The notes beneath the pieces are model-generated. The model ran no database searches. It was not told the DNA's origin and was given only the letters and a program-made list of their open reading frames with translations. Positions 23,983 to 32,845 of a stretch of DNA of 41,288 nucleotides are shown in pieces. Made by a program: the position numbers and the translations under genes. This DNA is from CAZHFW01 sp964531675 (GTDB lineage: Bacteria; Planctomycetota; Phycisphaerae; Phycisphaerales; UBA1924), in the NCBI GenBank assembly GCA_964531675.1, contig CAZHFW010000032.1, positions 1 to 41,288 on the forward strand. The letters run 5' to 3'. The stretch's first letter is position 1. Every line of letters begins with the position of its first letter.

Positions 23983-25112
23983 GAAGACAGCGCTCCTTTC
24001 GAGTGGGACTCCGTGAGAGCGGCCCGCATGATCTGGTCGGGGGTGAGCAGGTGGCCGTCGATGCGGGAGACGGGGATGACCTGGCATGCGCCGTTGGCGG
24101 CGCGGGCGATTTCGCGGACGAGCTGGCCCATGTTGAGCTCGGGGACGATGATCTTTTCGACCCTGGGCGCGAGTTCCTGGATCAGGTGCTCGGGGAAGGG
24201 CCAGAGGGTTTTGAGGGAGAGTGCGCCGGCGCGGACGCCCTGGGCGCGGAGCATCTCAACGGCGGCGAGGGCGGGGCGGGAGGTGATGCCGTAGGACACG
24301 AAGGCGATCTCGGCGTCGTCGAGCATGCAGGCGTCGCTCATGGTGAGGTCGAGGACGTGGTCCTGGACCTTTCCGATGAGGCGTCGGAGTTCGCGGGCGG
24401 CGGCTTCATCGGCGACGGCGAAGCCTTCGGGGCCGTGGGCCAGACCGGTGACGTGGAAGCGTGCGCCGGCGCCGAAGGGGACGAAGGGGGAGTTGTTGAA
24501 GGGCTTGTAGGACTTGAGGTCGGCGGGAACGGTGCGCGGCACGACCTTGAGCTCGCCCGGCTCGGGCCACTTGATGTTCTCGCGCATGTGGGCGAGGACT
24601 TCGTCCATGAGGAGGATGACCGGGACGCGGTAGAGCTCGGCGAAGTTGAAGGCGTGGACGGTCATCTCGAAGGCGTCGCGCACGGAGGATGCGGTGAGCA
24701 CGATGACGGGGTGATCGCCATGGGTGCCCCAGATGGCCTGCATGACATCGCCCTGGGCGGCCTTGGTGGGCTGGCCTGTCGAGGGCCCCCACCGCTGGCA
24801 GTTGATGATGACGCAGGGGGTTTCGGTGATGGCGGCGTAACCGAGGCCTTCCTGCATGAGCGAGAAGCCCGGGCCGCTGGTGGCGGTCATGGTTTTGGCG
24901 CCGCCCCATGCGCCGCCGATGATGGCGGAGATGGAGGCGATTTCGTCCTCCATCTGGATGAAGCCACGGCCGCGGGCGGGGAGCTCGTGGGCGAGGATCT
25001 CCATGATCTCGGAGCTTGGGGTGATGGGATAGCCCGCGAAGAAGTTGAGCCCGGCGTAGATGGCGCCGTGGGCGCAGGCCTCATTTCCTTGGACCAGCCT
25101 CTGGGGTTTCAT
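23979..25112 (-). CDS. korA: 2-oxoglutarate:ferredoxin oxidoreductase, alpha subunit
   Basis: 377-aa pyrimidine-binding subunit. GNEACAHGAIYAGLNFFAGY with YPITPSSEIME at the start, then ATSGPGFSLMQEGLGYAA and QRWGPSTGQPTKAAQGD, are the KorA pattern; the latter belongs to 2-oxoglutarate-type enzymes. The C-terminal domain (SLKTLWPFPEHLIQELA) is the usual transketolase-like domain. With KorB and KorC it should oxidise 2-oxoglutarate to succinyl-CoA and reduce ferredoxin. It overlaps both neighbours by 4 bp. Confidence 0.94.
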   Translation of the reverse strand: MKPQRLVQGNEACAHGAIYAGLNFFAGYPITPSSEIMEILAHELPARGRGFIQMEDEIASISAIIGGAWGGAKTMTATSGPGFSLMQEGLGYAAITETPCVIINCQRWGPSTGQPTKAAQGDVMQAIWGTHGDHPVIVLTASSVRDAFEMTVHAFNFAELYRVPVILLMDEVLAHMRENIKWPEPGELKVVPRTVPADLKSYKPFNNSPFVPFGAGARFHVTGLAHGPEGFAVADEAAARELRRLIGKVQDHVLDLTMSDACMLDDAEIAFVSYGITSRPALAAVEMLRAQGVRAGALSLKTLWPFPEHLIQELAPRVEKIIVPELNMGQLVREIARAANGACQVIPVSRIDGHLLTPDQIMRAALTESHSKGALSS

Positions 25113-26845
25113 GACACGGACTCCAGTTCGGTCGAGCGGGGTGATTTGGCCTTGGGCGTCTGGCCTTTGACGATCCAGATCGCAAAGTCGGGGCAGCGGG
25201 CCTCGCAGAGCCCGCAGAAAACGCAGGTGGTGGTGTCGACGACCTTGATGTGGTTGGCGTTGTCGAGGGCGAGGGTGCCTGTCGGGCAGCCTGTGACGCA
25301 GACGTTGCAGCCCTTGCAGAGCTTGGGCGCGGTGTTGAGGCGGAAGTCGCCCTGGTAGTGGCGGATGGTGCCTTCGAAGGGCTCGACTTTGACTTCGGGG
25401 ATCTTGGGTTCGCCGATGGGCGCGGGGTGCAAGAGGTCGGAGGCGATGGCGCGGGCGGCGAACTTGCCGTCGCGGACGGCCTGGACGACGGTGGCGCCGC
25501 CGTTGATGCAGTCGCCTCCGGCGTAGACACCCTTGGCGGAGGTGCGGCCCTGATCGTCGATGCGGACGGTGTTGCCGGTCATTTCCAGGCCGAAGAGCTT
25601 GAGCAGTTCGGTGTGGGGCTTCTGGCCGATGGCCTTGATGGCGGTGTCGGCTTCGAGGATGAACTCGGATCCCGGGATGGGTTCGGGCTTGGGGCGGCCT
25701 GAGGCGTCGGGCGCGCCGAGCTTCATGCGGATGCACTTGATGCCGGTCAGCTTGCCCTGGCCGACGAACTCGAGGGGTGCGACCAGCGGGATGATGGAGA
25801 CGCCTTCGCGTTTGGCGGCGGCGATCTCGTGCATGAAGGCGGGCATTTCCGATTCGGAGCGCCGGTAGAGCATCATGACTTCGGCGGCGCCGAGCTTGAT
25901 GGCCTGGCGGGCGACGTCCACGGCGGCGTAGTCGGCGGAGTCCGCGGACTTCTGCAACGAGGCGGCGCGGATCATGGCGACTTCGCGGGCGACGTCGATG
26001 GCGGTGTTGCCACCACCGATGACCGCGACGCGTTTGCCGATGGCGAGGCCCTTGGACGCGTGGAGCTTGAGAGATTCGATGAAGCGGAGGGACTCCCAGA
26101 CGCCCGGGAGGTCTTCGCCCGGGATGCGGGCGGGCATGTCGTCGCCCATGCCGATGCCGAGGAAGATGGCCTGGTGCTGGGATTTGAGCTGATCGACGGA
26201 GATGTCGCGCCCGATCTGGGTGCTGTAGCGGATGGTGACGCCCATGGCGCGGATCTGGTCGACTTCCTGCGGGACGGGCTCGTACTGCTGTTTGTAGGGG
26301 GCGATGCCTCGGGTGATGAGGCCTCCGGGGAAGTCGCGGGCTTCGTAGATGGTGGCGGCGAGGCCGAGCTTGGCGAGTTCGGCGGCGCATGCGAGGCCGG
26401 CGGGGCCCGCGCCGATGACGGCGACTGAAGGCGCGCCGGGCTTGACGGAGGCGGTGGGCGCGACGCGGGCGTTGGCTTGAATCGCGATGTCGGTGGCGTG
26501 GCGCTGGAGGCGGCCGATCTGGATGGGATGGCGGCCTTCCTTGAGGAGGACGCACGAGCCTTCGCAGAGGACTTCGACGGGACAGACGCGGGCGCAGGTG
26601 CCGCCGAGGATGTTCTCGGCGAAGATCTTGGTGGCGGCGGCGAGGGGCTTCTGCTCGGCGATGTCCTTGATGAAGCCTGGGACGTCGATGCCCGCGGGGC
26701 AGGCGGCGGCGCAGGGTGCGGCGGAGCAGGGGCCTCCGCACTGGAGGCAGGCGTCGGCTTCGATGACGGCGTCACCGCCACGGAAGGGCGGATGGGCCTC
26801 GCGGAAGGCCGGGCCGAGCTGGGAGAGGGTCGGGATGTTGGACAC
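25109..26845 (-). CDS. GltD-like FAD oxidoreductase fused to 2[4Fe-4S] ferredoxin (kor side)
   Basis: 578 aa in three parts. An N-terminal Fe-S domain (CLQCGGPCSAAPC, 33-45, then GTCARVCP near 82-89) matches the GltD/dihydropyrimidine dehydrogenase type. A flavin/NAD(P) module follows, with FAD motif GAGPAG at 145-150, the NAD(P) motif VIGGGNTAIDVA and the second FAD motif GVYAGGDCINGG. A C-terminal 2[4Fe-4S] ferredoxin ends it (CKGCNVCVTGCP and CVFCGLCEARCP), taking the place of KorD. It probably moves electrons between NAD(P)H and the Kor complex or ferredoxin. The stop overlaps korA by 4 bp. Glutamate synthase function is unlikely, as no GltB is present. Confidence 0.9.
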   Translation of the reverse strand: MSNIPTLSQLGPAFREAHPPFRGGDAVIEADACLQCGGPCSAAPCAAACPAGIDVPGFIKDIAEQKPLAAATKIFAENILGGTCARVCPVEVLCEGSCVLLKEGRHPIQIGRLQRHATDIAIQANARVAPTASVKPGAPSVAVIGAGPAGLACAAELAKLGLAATIYEARDFPGGLITRGIAPYKQQYEPVPQEVDQIRAMGVTIRYSTQIGRDISVDQLKSQHQAIFLGIGMGDDMPARIPGEDLPGVWESLRFIESLKLHASKGLAIGKRVAVIGGGNTAIDVAREVAMIRAASLQKSADSADYAAVDVARQAIKLGAAEVMMLYRRSESEMPAFMHEIAAAKREGVSIIPLVAPLEFVGQGKLTGIKCIRMKLGAPDASGRPKPEPIPGSEFILEADTAIKAIGQKPHTELLKLFGLEMTGNTVRIDDQGRTSAKGVYAGGDCINGGATVVQAVRDGKFAARAIASDLLHPAPIGEPKIPEVKVEPFEGTIRHYQGDFRLNTAPKLCKGCNVCVTGCPTGTLALDNANHIKVVDTTTCVFCGLCEARCPDFAIWIVKGQTPKAKSPRSTELESVS

Positions 26846-26895
26846 GGTCAGCTCCTTCGCGCCCCCGGAAGGAACTCACGATCGTCCGGAATGGT

Positions 26896-28521
26896 TCAGA
26901 TGGTTTCGGGCTCCATCTTGATGGCGCCGCACGGGCACTCGGTCGAGCAGAGGCCGCAGCCTTTGCAGTAGTCGTAGTTGAACTTGAAGCGCTTTCCTTC
27001 GCCGAGCTTGATGACCGCGTTGTCCGGGCAGACGCCGTAGCAGTTGTCGCACTCGAAGCAGTTGCCGCAGGAGAGGCAGCGGCGGGCTTCGAAGAGCGCG
27101 TTGGATTCGACGAGGCCGCCGACGACTTCTTCGAAGGTGGATTGGCGGCGGGCGTTTCCGAGGGTGGGTTGGACGGAAGGGGGCGCGTCGGAGTAGTACC
27201 AGGTGTTGAGGTTTTCGAAGGTCGCCAGCTCGTGCTTGGGCGGCGGGGCGTAGGTGGAGCCTTGGAGGTAGGCGTCGATGCAGCGGGCGGCCTTCTTGCC
27301 GTGACCGACCGCGACGGTGATGGTGCGATCGGCGGGGACCATGTCTCCGCCGGCGAAGACGCCCTTGACGCCGGTCATCATGTCGGGGCCGACTTCGACG
27401 ACGCCGTCCTTGATCTTGAGGCCGGCGAGTTTGTCGAGGAAGGCGAGATCGACGTCCTGGCCGAGGGCCAGAACGCAGGCGTCGGCTTCGATGGTTTCGA
27501 ACTCGCCGGTGGGCTGGGGCTTGCCTTGCTCGTCGAGCTTCATGCGTTCGACGGTGAAGGAGCCCGAGACTTCGGACTTGATGGTGGAGAGCCACTTGAA
27601 GAGGACGCCTTCTTCCATGGCTTCCTGGACTTCGAAGTCATGGGCGGGCATCTTCTCGCGGGTGCGGCGGTAGACGACGATGGCTTCGGAAGCGCCCATG
27701 CGCTTGGCGGAGCGGGCGGCGTCCATGGCGGTGTTGCCGCCGCCGTAGATCAGGACGCGGCGGCCCAGGAGGGGCTGCTCACCGGGCGCGGCGGTCTTGA
27801 GGAGGTTGAGGGCGTCGAGGATCTTGGAGGCGTCGCCGGCGGGGATGTAGGCGCGTTTGGCGACGTGCGCACCGACGGCGAGGAAGACGGCGTCGAACTT
27901 CTCGTCCTTCATCGCCTGGGCGAGGTCGGCGACCTTGCGGTTGAGGCGGATGGTGACGCCCATGTCCTGGATGCGTTTGATCTCGGCGTCGAGGATGTCG
28001 CGCGGGAGGCGGTATTGCGGGATGCCGAAGCGCATCATGCCGCCGGCCATGGGACCGGCCTCGTCGATGGTCACCTTGTGGCCCATGAGGGTGAGGTGGT
28101 AGGCGGCGGAGAGGCCCGAGGGGCCGGCGCCGACGACGAGGATGTGCTTGCCTGTGGGCTTGGCTTCGACGTTGACCTTCCAGCCCTGCTTGATGGCTTC
28201 ATCGCCGAGGAAGCGTTCGATGGCGTGGATGCCGACGGCCTGATCGATCTTGGCGCGGTTGCAGGCGGATTCGCAGGTGTGGTAGCAGGCTCTTCCCATG
28301 ACGGCGGGCATGGGGTTGTTCTTCATGATCTCGCGCCAGGCGGAGAGGTAGTCGCCGCTCTCGGCGTGGAAGAGCCATTGCTGGATGTTCTCCCCCGCGG
28401 GGCAGGCGTGGTTGCAGGGCGGGAGTCGGTCGACGTAGACGGGGCGTTCGGTGCGCCAGGAGCCGGTCTTGTTGACGAGGCTCGACCCGACGTCGAGGGT
28501 GATGGCAAAGGGCTTGTTCAC
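26896..28521 (-). CDS. GltD-like FAD oxidoreductase fused to 2[4Fe-4S] ferredoxin (por side)
   Basis: 541 aa with the same plan as its neighbour but clearly divergent in sequence. N-terminal Fe-S domain: CNHACPAGENIQQWL with C36 and C40, and C79/C83/C87 in ACYHTCESAC. FAD motif GAGPSG at 131-136, NAD(P) motif GGGNTA at 260-265, and AGGDMVPADRT. C-terminal PorD-like part: CLSCGNCFECDNCYGVCP, then CKGCGLCSTECPCGAI. The ATG overlaps the porB stop by 4 bp, so it is probably the delta/electron-transfer component of the Por complex and links it to NAD(P). Confidence 0.9.
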   Translation of the reverse strand: MNKPFAITLDVGSSLVNKTGSWRTERPVYVDRLPPCNHACPAGENIQQWLFHAESGDYLSAWREIMKNNPMPAVMGRACYHTCESACNRAKIDQAVGIHAIERFLGDEAIKQGWKVNVEAKPTGKHILVVGAGPSGLSAAYHLTLMGHKVTIDEAGPMAGGMMRFGIPQYRLPRDILDAEIKRIQDMGVTIRLNRKVADLAQAMKDEKFDAVFLAVGAHVAKRAYIPAGDASKILDALNLLKTAAPGEQPLLGRRVLIYGGGNTAMDAARSAKRMGASEAIVVYRRTREKMPAHDFEVQEAMEEGVLFKWLSTIKSEVSGSFTVERMKLDEQGKPQPTGEFETIEADACVLALGQDVDLAFLDKLAGLKIKDGVVEVGPDMMTGVKGVFAGGDMVPADRTITVAVGHGKKAARCIDAYLQGSTYAPPPKHELATFENLNTWYYSDAPPSVQPTLGNARRQSTFEEVVGGLVESNALFEARRCLSCGNCFECDNCYGVCPDNAVIKLGEGKRFKFNYDYCKGCGLCSTECPCGAIKMEPETI

Positions 28522-29537
28522 AGCTTCTCTCCTGCCATTTCGGGCGTTTCGAGGAGGCCGAAGCGGCGGATGTTGCGGTCGGCGATCTGCTGGATGAGGT
28601 CGATGCGGCGTTCGTCGCGCGTGGGCTTGAACAGGTGCGCGAAACGTCCCTGGATCTTGAGGTATTCCTCGGCGGGGACGAGGTTGCGGATGGTGCGGCG
28701 GCCGGTGACTTCACCGAACTCGGCTTCGAAGATGGGGTAGAGCCCGGACTCGACGGCGAGGCGGGCGACGCGGAGGGTGTCTCCGGTGTCGGTGCCCCAG
28801 CCGAGGGGGCAGGGGACGTGGACGTGGATGTAGCGTGCGCCGTGGATGGACATGGCGCGTTCGACCTTGTACTCGAGGTCGCGCAGGTCGGCGACGGAGG
28901 CGGTCGCGACGTAGGGGATGAAGTGGGCCATGGCGATCAGCGGGACGTTCTTGCCCTGGCCGAAGACATTGCCCGGTTCTTCGCCGACAGCGGGCGTCGT
29001 GGCGGTGCGGGAGGCGGCGGGCGTGGCGCTGGAGCGCTGCACGCCGGTGTTCATGTAGGCCTCGTTGTCGTAGCAGATGTAGAGGACGTCGTCGTTGCGT
29101 TCGAACATGCCCGAGAGGCAGGCGAAGCCGATGTCGACGGTGCCGCCATCGCCGCCCTGGGCGACGACGCGGACGTCCTTGCGGCCTTTGACCTTGAGGG
29201 CGGCGGCCATGCCGGTGCCGACGGCGGGCGCGTTGGCGAAGAGGGAGTGGAGCCAGGCGACGCGCCAGGAGGACTCTGGGTAGGGCGTGGAGAAGACTTC
29301 GAGGCAACCGGTGGCGTTGGCGACGACGAGGCGGCCCTTGACGGCGCGCATGGCGGCGTCGAGGGCGTAACGCGCGCCGAGGGCCTCGCCGCAACCTTGA
29401 CAGGCGCGGTGCCCGGAGTTGAGTGAGTTGTTGCGGGCCTGGTCGGACTGCACGCTTCGGACCGCGACATCGAGGAGACGATTGCCGACGGTGAAGGTGC
29501 CGGTCTGGTAGAACTTGACGCGATTCGGGCCGCCCAT
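28518..29537 (-). CDS. porB: Pyruvate (2-oxoacid):ferredoxin oxidoreductase, beta subunit
   Basis: 339-aa thiamine-diphosphate subunit of the PorB type. HRACQGCGEALGARY and ANATGCLEVFSTPYPESSW carry the cluster cysteines. QGGDGGTVDIGFACLSG with DNEAYMNTGVQRSSATP forms the TPP/Mg site, and PLGWGTD is usual for pyruvate-type enzymes. It lies 21 bp after porA. Pyruvate is the likeliest substrate by family, but not proven. Confidence 0.93.
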   Translation of the reverse strand: MGGPNRVKFYQTGTFTVGNRLLDVAVRSVQSDQARNNSLNSGHRACQGCGEALGARYALDAAMRAVKGRLVVANATGCLEVFSTPYPESSWRVAWLHSLFANAPAVGTGMAAALKVKGRKDVRVVAQGGDGGTVDIGFACLSGMFERNDDVLYICYDNEAYMNTGVQRSSATPAASRTATTPAVGEEPGNVFGQGKNVPLIAMAHFIPYVATASVADLRDLEYKVERAMSIHGARYIHVHVPCPLGWGTDTGDTLRVARLAVESGLYPIFEAEFGEVTGRRTIRNLVPAEEYLKIQGRFAHLFKPTRDERRIDLIQQIADRNIRRFGLLETPEMAGEKL

Positions 29538-29558
29538 GGTTCGGGCTCCTCGTGGGTG

Positions 29559-30806
29559 TTACTTGACGGTCTGGAGCGTCGAGACGTCGCGGAGGACGGC
29601 CTCAGCGACCGGCCCGGTGCGTCGGGTGGCGCGTTCGCGGGCGAGGTGGCGTTCGACGACCTCGGTGTTCAGGTCCAGGAAGCTCAGGGGTTCGAGCTTG
29701 CCCTTGAGTGCGCGCTCGAAGGTGGACTTGAGGCTGGCCTTGGTGATGGGACGGCCGCCGAGCCCGGCGATGACGGTGTGGACCGCGACGCTGGGGGCGA
29801 GGGCCATCTTGAGGTTGTGGGAGACGTTGCCTCCGATGCCGACGGAGAGGCTCTTCTCGATGGTGACGACGCGTGAGGCCTTGGCCATGGCCTTCTGGAG
29901 GGCCGCAACGGGGAAGGGCCGGAAGGAGCAGATGGAGACGGAGCCGATCTTGACGCCCTTCTCGCGCATCTCGTCGACGACGTCCTTGATGGTGCCGTTG
30001 ACGGAGCCGAGGGCGACGACGATGAGCTCGGCGTCGTCGGTGCGGTAGGAGTGGATGAGGCCTCCCGAGTCACGGCCGAAGACCTGGCGGAACTCGGAGG
30101 CGAGCTCGGGGATGAGCTCGAGGGCCTGCATCTGCTTGGCGTGGGCGAGGTAGCGGACTTCCATGAAGGCTTCGGGTCCGACCATGGCGCCGATGGTGAC
30201 CGGATCGTCGGGGTCGACGACCTGGCGGGGTTCGTAAGGAGGCAGGAAGGCATCGACCTGGGCCTGCGCCGGGACGTCGATGCGGTCGTAGGCGTGGGTG
30301 AGGAGGAAGCCATCGATGCAGACCATGACGGGCATCGAGAGGGCCTCGGCGAGCTTGAAGGCCTGGATGTGAAGGTCGACGGCTTCCTGGTTGGTCTCGG
30401 CGAAGATCTGGATCCAGCCCGCGTCGCGAAGGGCCATGGAGTCGGTGTGGTCGTTCCAGATGTTGATGGGCGCGCCGATGGAGCGGTTGCCGACGGTCAT
30501 GACGATGGGCAGACCGAGGCCCGAGGCGTTGTAGACGGCCTCGGCCATGTAGAGGATGCCCTGGCTTGCGGTGGCGGTGTAGGCACGCGCGCCGCAGGCG
30601 GAAGCGCCGATGGCGACGGACATGGCGGCGAACTCGCTCTCGACGTTGATGTACTCGCAGTTCTTGAGCTCACCCGCGCGGACGAGGGAGGCGAGGCCCT
30701 CGACGATGTGGGTCTGCGGGGTGATGGGGTAGGCGCAGATGACTTCGGGCCGGCAGAGCGCGACCGCCTCGGCGACCGCGACAGATCCCTCACACTGCTT
30801 GAGCAT
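29559..30806 (-). CDS. porA: Pyruvate (2-oxoacid):ferredoxin oxidoreductase, alpha subunit
   Basis: 415-aa alpha subunit. CEGSVAVAEAVALCRPEVI then AYPITPQTHIVEGLA at the start, ESEFAAMSVAIGASACG, and TATASQGILYMAEAVY are PorA features. The second domain holds VVALGSVNGTIKDVVDEM and VTIEKSLSVGIGGNV. Start ATG 30806 follows a full AAGGAGG ribosome-binding site, and a longer in-frame reading upstream is a shadow of porC, whose 3' end it overlaps by 17 bp. Together with PorB and PorC it should convert pyruvate and CoA to acetyl-CoA plus CO2 with ferredoxin reduction. Confidence 0.94.
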   Translation of the reverse strand: MLKQCEGSVAVAEAVALCRPEVICAYPITPQTHIVEGLASLVRAGELKNCEYINVESEFAAMSVAIGASACGARAYTATASQGILYMAEAVYNASGLGLPIVMTVGNRSIGAPINIWNDHTDSMALRDAGWIQIFAETNQEAVDLHIQAFKLAEALSMPVMVCIDGFLLTHAYDRIDVPAQAQVDAFLPPYEPRQVVDPDDPVTIGAMVGPEAFMEVRYLAHAKQMQALELIPELASEFRQVFGRDSGGLIHSYRTDDAELIVVALGSVNGTIKDVVDEMREKGVKIGSVSICSFRPFPVAALQKAMAKASRVVTIEKSLSVGIGGNVSHNLKMALAPSVAVHTVIAGLGGRPITKASLKSTFERALKGKLEPLSFLDLNTEVVERHLARERATRRTGPVAEAVLRDVSTLQTVK

Positions 30807-31392
30807 GGGGACGACCTCCTTGCATGCCCGCGAGCGAGGCACGGACCAGCTCGTGGGCTTCCCGGGCGGCGGCGATGTTGCGTTCGGCGACGTCGGGCTT
30901 GAACTTCTGACGGATGGCCTTTTCGACCGAGGGGAGGGAGATGACGCCTGTGACGGCGCAGAACCCTCCGAGCAGCGCGGCATTGGGGACGGGCCTGCCG
31001 ACATGTCGGACGGCCAGTTCGGTGGCGGGGACGATCGCGACGTGCCCCGGGGGGAGGGCCGCGACGACCTCGCTGATGCCGATTTCCTCGGCGGAGCGGG
31101 ACGAGTTGATGAGCACGAAGCCCGTGGGGGCGAGGCCGTCAAAGACGCGGATCTGACGCAGAAGGGTTGGGTCCTGGATGATCAGGGCGTCGGGTGAGGA
31201 GACGGGCTCGCGAGCGCGGATCTCGGTGTCGTGGATGCGGCAGAAGGCGACGACCGGTGCGCCCATTCGTTCGGAGCCGAAGCTTGGGAAAGCCTGGGCC
31301 CACCGGTCTTCGTTGAATCCAGCGACGGAGAGCATTTCCGCTGCTGTGACTACGCCTTGTCCGCCGCGACCGTGGATACGTACCTGGAACAT
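30790..31392 (-). CDS. porC: Pyruvate (2-oxoacid):ferredoxin oxidoreductase, gamma subunit
   Basis: 200-aa gamma subunit opening with FQVRIHGRGGQGVVTAAEML, the glycine-rich diagnostic motif, followed by AFPSFGSERMGAPVVAF. The gene order gamma-alpha-beta-(flavoprotein/delta) differs from the alpha-beta-gamma order of the kor half. ATG 31392 is chosen over a longer frame that is a shadow of pntB; GGAG is present upstream. It lies 28 bp after pntB, so it is within the same transcript. Confidence 0.92.
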   Translation of the reverse strand: MFQVRIHGRGGQGVVTAAEMLSVAGFNEDRWAQAFPSFGSERMGAPVVAFCRIHDTEIRAREPVSSPDALIIQDPTLLRQIRVFDGLAPTGFVLINSSRSAEEIGISEVVAALPPGHVAIVPATELAVRHVGRPVPNAALLGGFCAVTGVISLPSVEKAIRQKFKPDVAERNIAAAREAHELVRASLAGMQGGRPHAQAV

Positions 31393-31420
31393 CTCGGGGC
31401 TCCAAGGGAGCCGAGCGTCG

Positions 31421-32845
31421 TTAGTGGGCGCCGGCGCCGGAGAGGTGCTTGACAAGATCCCCCACCACCGCCTTGGCGTCGCCGAAGAGCATCCAGGTCT
31501 TGTCGAGGAAGTAGAGGTCGTTGTCGATACCGGCGAAGCCAGGACGGCTCGAGCGTTTGACGGCGAAGACCATCTTGGCGCGGTCGGCGTCGATGATGGG
31601 CATGCCGAAGATGGGGCTGGTCTTGTCGGAACGAGCGGAGGGGTTGACGACGTCGTTTGCGCCAAGGACGAGGCAGACGTCGCATTGGGGCATGTCGGCG
31701 TTGATTTCGTCCATCTCGATGAGGTCGGTGTAGGGGACTTCCGACTCGGCGAGGAGGACGTTCATGTGACCGGGCATGCGGCCGGCGACGGGGTGGATGG
31801 CGAACTTGACGGTGACGCCGCGCTTCTTGAGCTGGTCGTAGAGCTCGCGGACCTTGTGCTGGGCCTGGGCGACGGCCATGCCGTAGCCCGGGACGATGAC
31901 GACCGAGGAGGCCTGTTCGAGGAACTGGGCGGCGTTTTCGGCGGTCTCGGGCTTGTACTGCTTCTGCTCTCCGGAGGCCTTGGTCTGCTGGACTTGTCCG
32001 AACGCGCCGAAGAGCACGTTGGAGAAGGAGCGGTTCATGGCCTTGCACATGATGATGGAGAGGATGAGGCCCGAGGAGCCGTCCAGTGCGCCGGCGGTGA
32101 TGAGCAGCTTGTTGTCGAGGACGAAGCCCATCGCGACGGCGGAGAGTCCGGCGTAGGAGTTGAGGATGGCGATGACGGTGGGCATGTCGGCGCCGCCGAT
32201 GGGCATTACCAGCATCCAGCCGAAGTTGAGGGAGAGGAAGATGATCGCGGCGAAGGCGAGCGGCGCGTTCGGGTTGGTGGGGTTGGTGGCGATCCAGCCT
32301 CCCAGAGCGATGGCGAGGAGGAACGCGAAGCCATTGACGATGTTCTGGCCCTTGTAGGTCCAGGGGCGCTGCGGGAGCCACTTGACTTCCTGGAGCTTGG
32401 CGGCGGCGATGATGGAGCCTGTGAAGGTCAGGTAGCCCAGGAGGACTTCAAGCAGGATGGCGGTGAGACGGAAGGCGGTGAGGTTTTCGGGTTCGTGGTG
32501 GAACCAGAAGAGGAACTTGGCGGTGCCCACGAGGCCGGCAGCCAGACCGCCGAAGGCGTGGGAGAGCGCGGTTCGCTGGGGGACCGCGGTGATCGGCACG
32601 TTGGCGAGCCAGATCCCGGGCGGGATGGCCAGGAGGATGGGGACGATGACCCAGAGGTGCCTGGTGATGTCGGTGTGGTGCGAGACGTCGGGCCTGGCCC
32701 AGGTGGCGAGGATCGCCATGGCCATGGCGGAGACGCCGGCGTAGATGCCGTTGCGCGCGGTCTTGGGATCGCTCATCCAGTGGAGGGAGAGGATGAAGAG
32801 CGCGGTGGCGAAGAGATACGCGATTTGGATGATGGTGTTCGTCAC
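31421..32845 (-). CDS. pntB: Proton-translocating NAD(P) transhydrogenase, beta subunit
   Basis: 474-aa subunit with about eight N-terminal membrane helices and a C-terminal NADP(H)-binding domain (dIII). VPGYGMAVAQAQH is the NADP-binding loop, HPVAGRMPGHMNVLLAE and GANDVVNP the following family motifs. It works with PntA to drive hydride transfer from NADH to NADP+ with the proton gradient. The ATG overlaps the pntA stop by 4 bp. Confidence 0.96.
   Translation of the reverse strand: MTNTIIQIAYLFATALFILSLHWMSDPKTARNGIYAGVSAMAMAILATWARPDVSHHTDITRHLWVIVPILLAIPPGIWLANVPITAVPQRTALSHAFGGLAAGLVGTAKFLFWFHHEPENLTAFRLTAILLEVLLGYLTFTGSIIAAAKLQEVKWLPQRPWTYKGQNIVNGFAFLLAIALGGWIATNPTNPNAPLAFAAIIFLSLNFGWMLVMPIGGADMPTVIAILNSYAGLSAVAMGFVLDNKLLITAGALDGSSGLILSIIMCKAMNRSFSNVLFGAFGQVQQTKASGEQKQYKPETAENAAQFLEQASSVVIVPGYGMAVAQAQHKVRELYDQLKKRGVTVKFAIHPVAGRMPGHMNVLLAESEVPYTDLIEMDEINADMPQCDVCLVLGANDVVNPSARSDKTSPIFGMPIIDADRAKMVFAVKRSSRPGFAGIDNDLYFLDKTWMLFGDAKAVVGDLVKHLSGAGAH

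Noticed and set aside
25113..26741. Possible 540-residue upstream extension of korA
   Set aside because: The extra sequence is a frame-shifted shadow of the flavoprotein gene; the ATG at 25112 with a 4-bp overlap starts the recognisable KorA domain.
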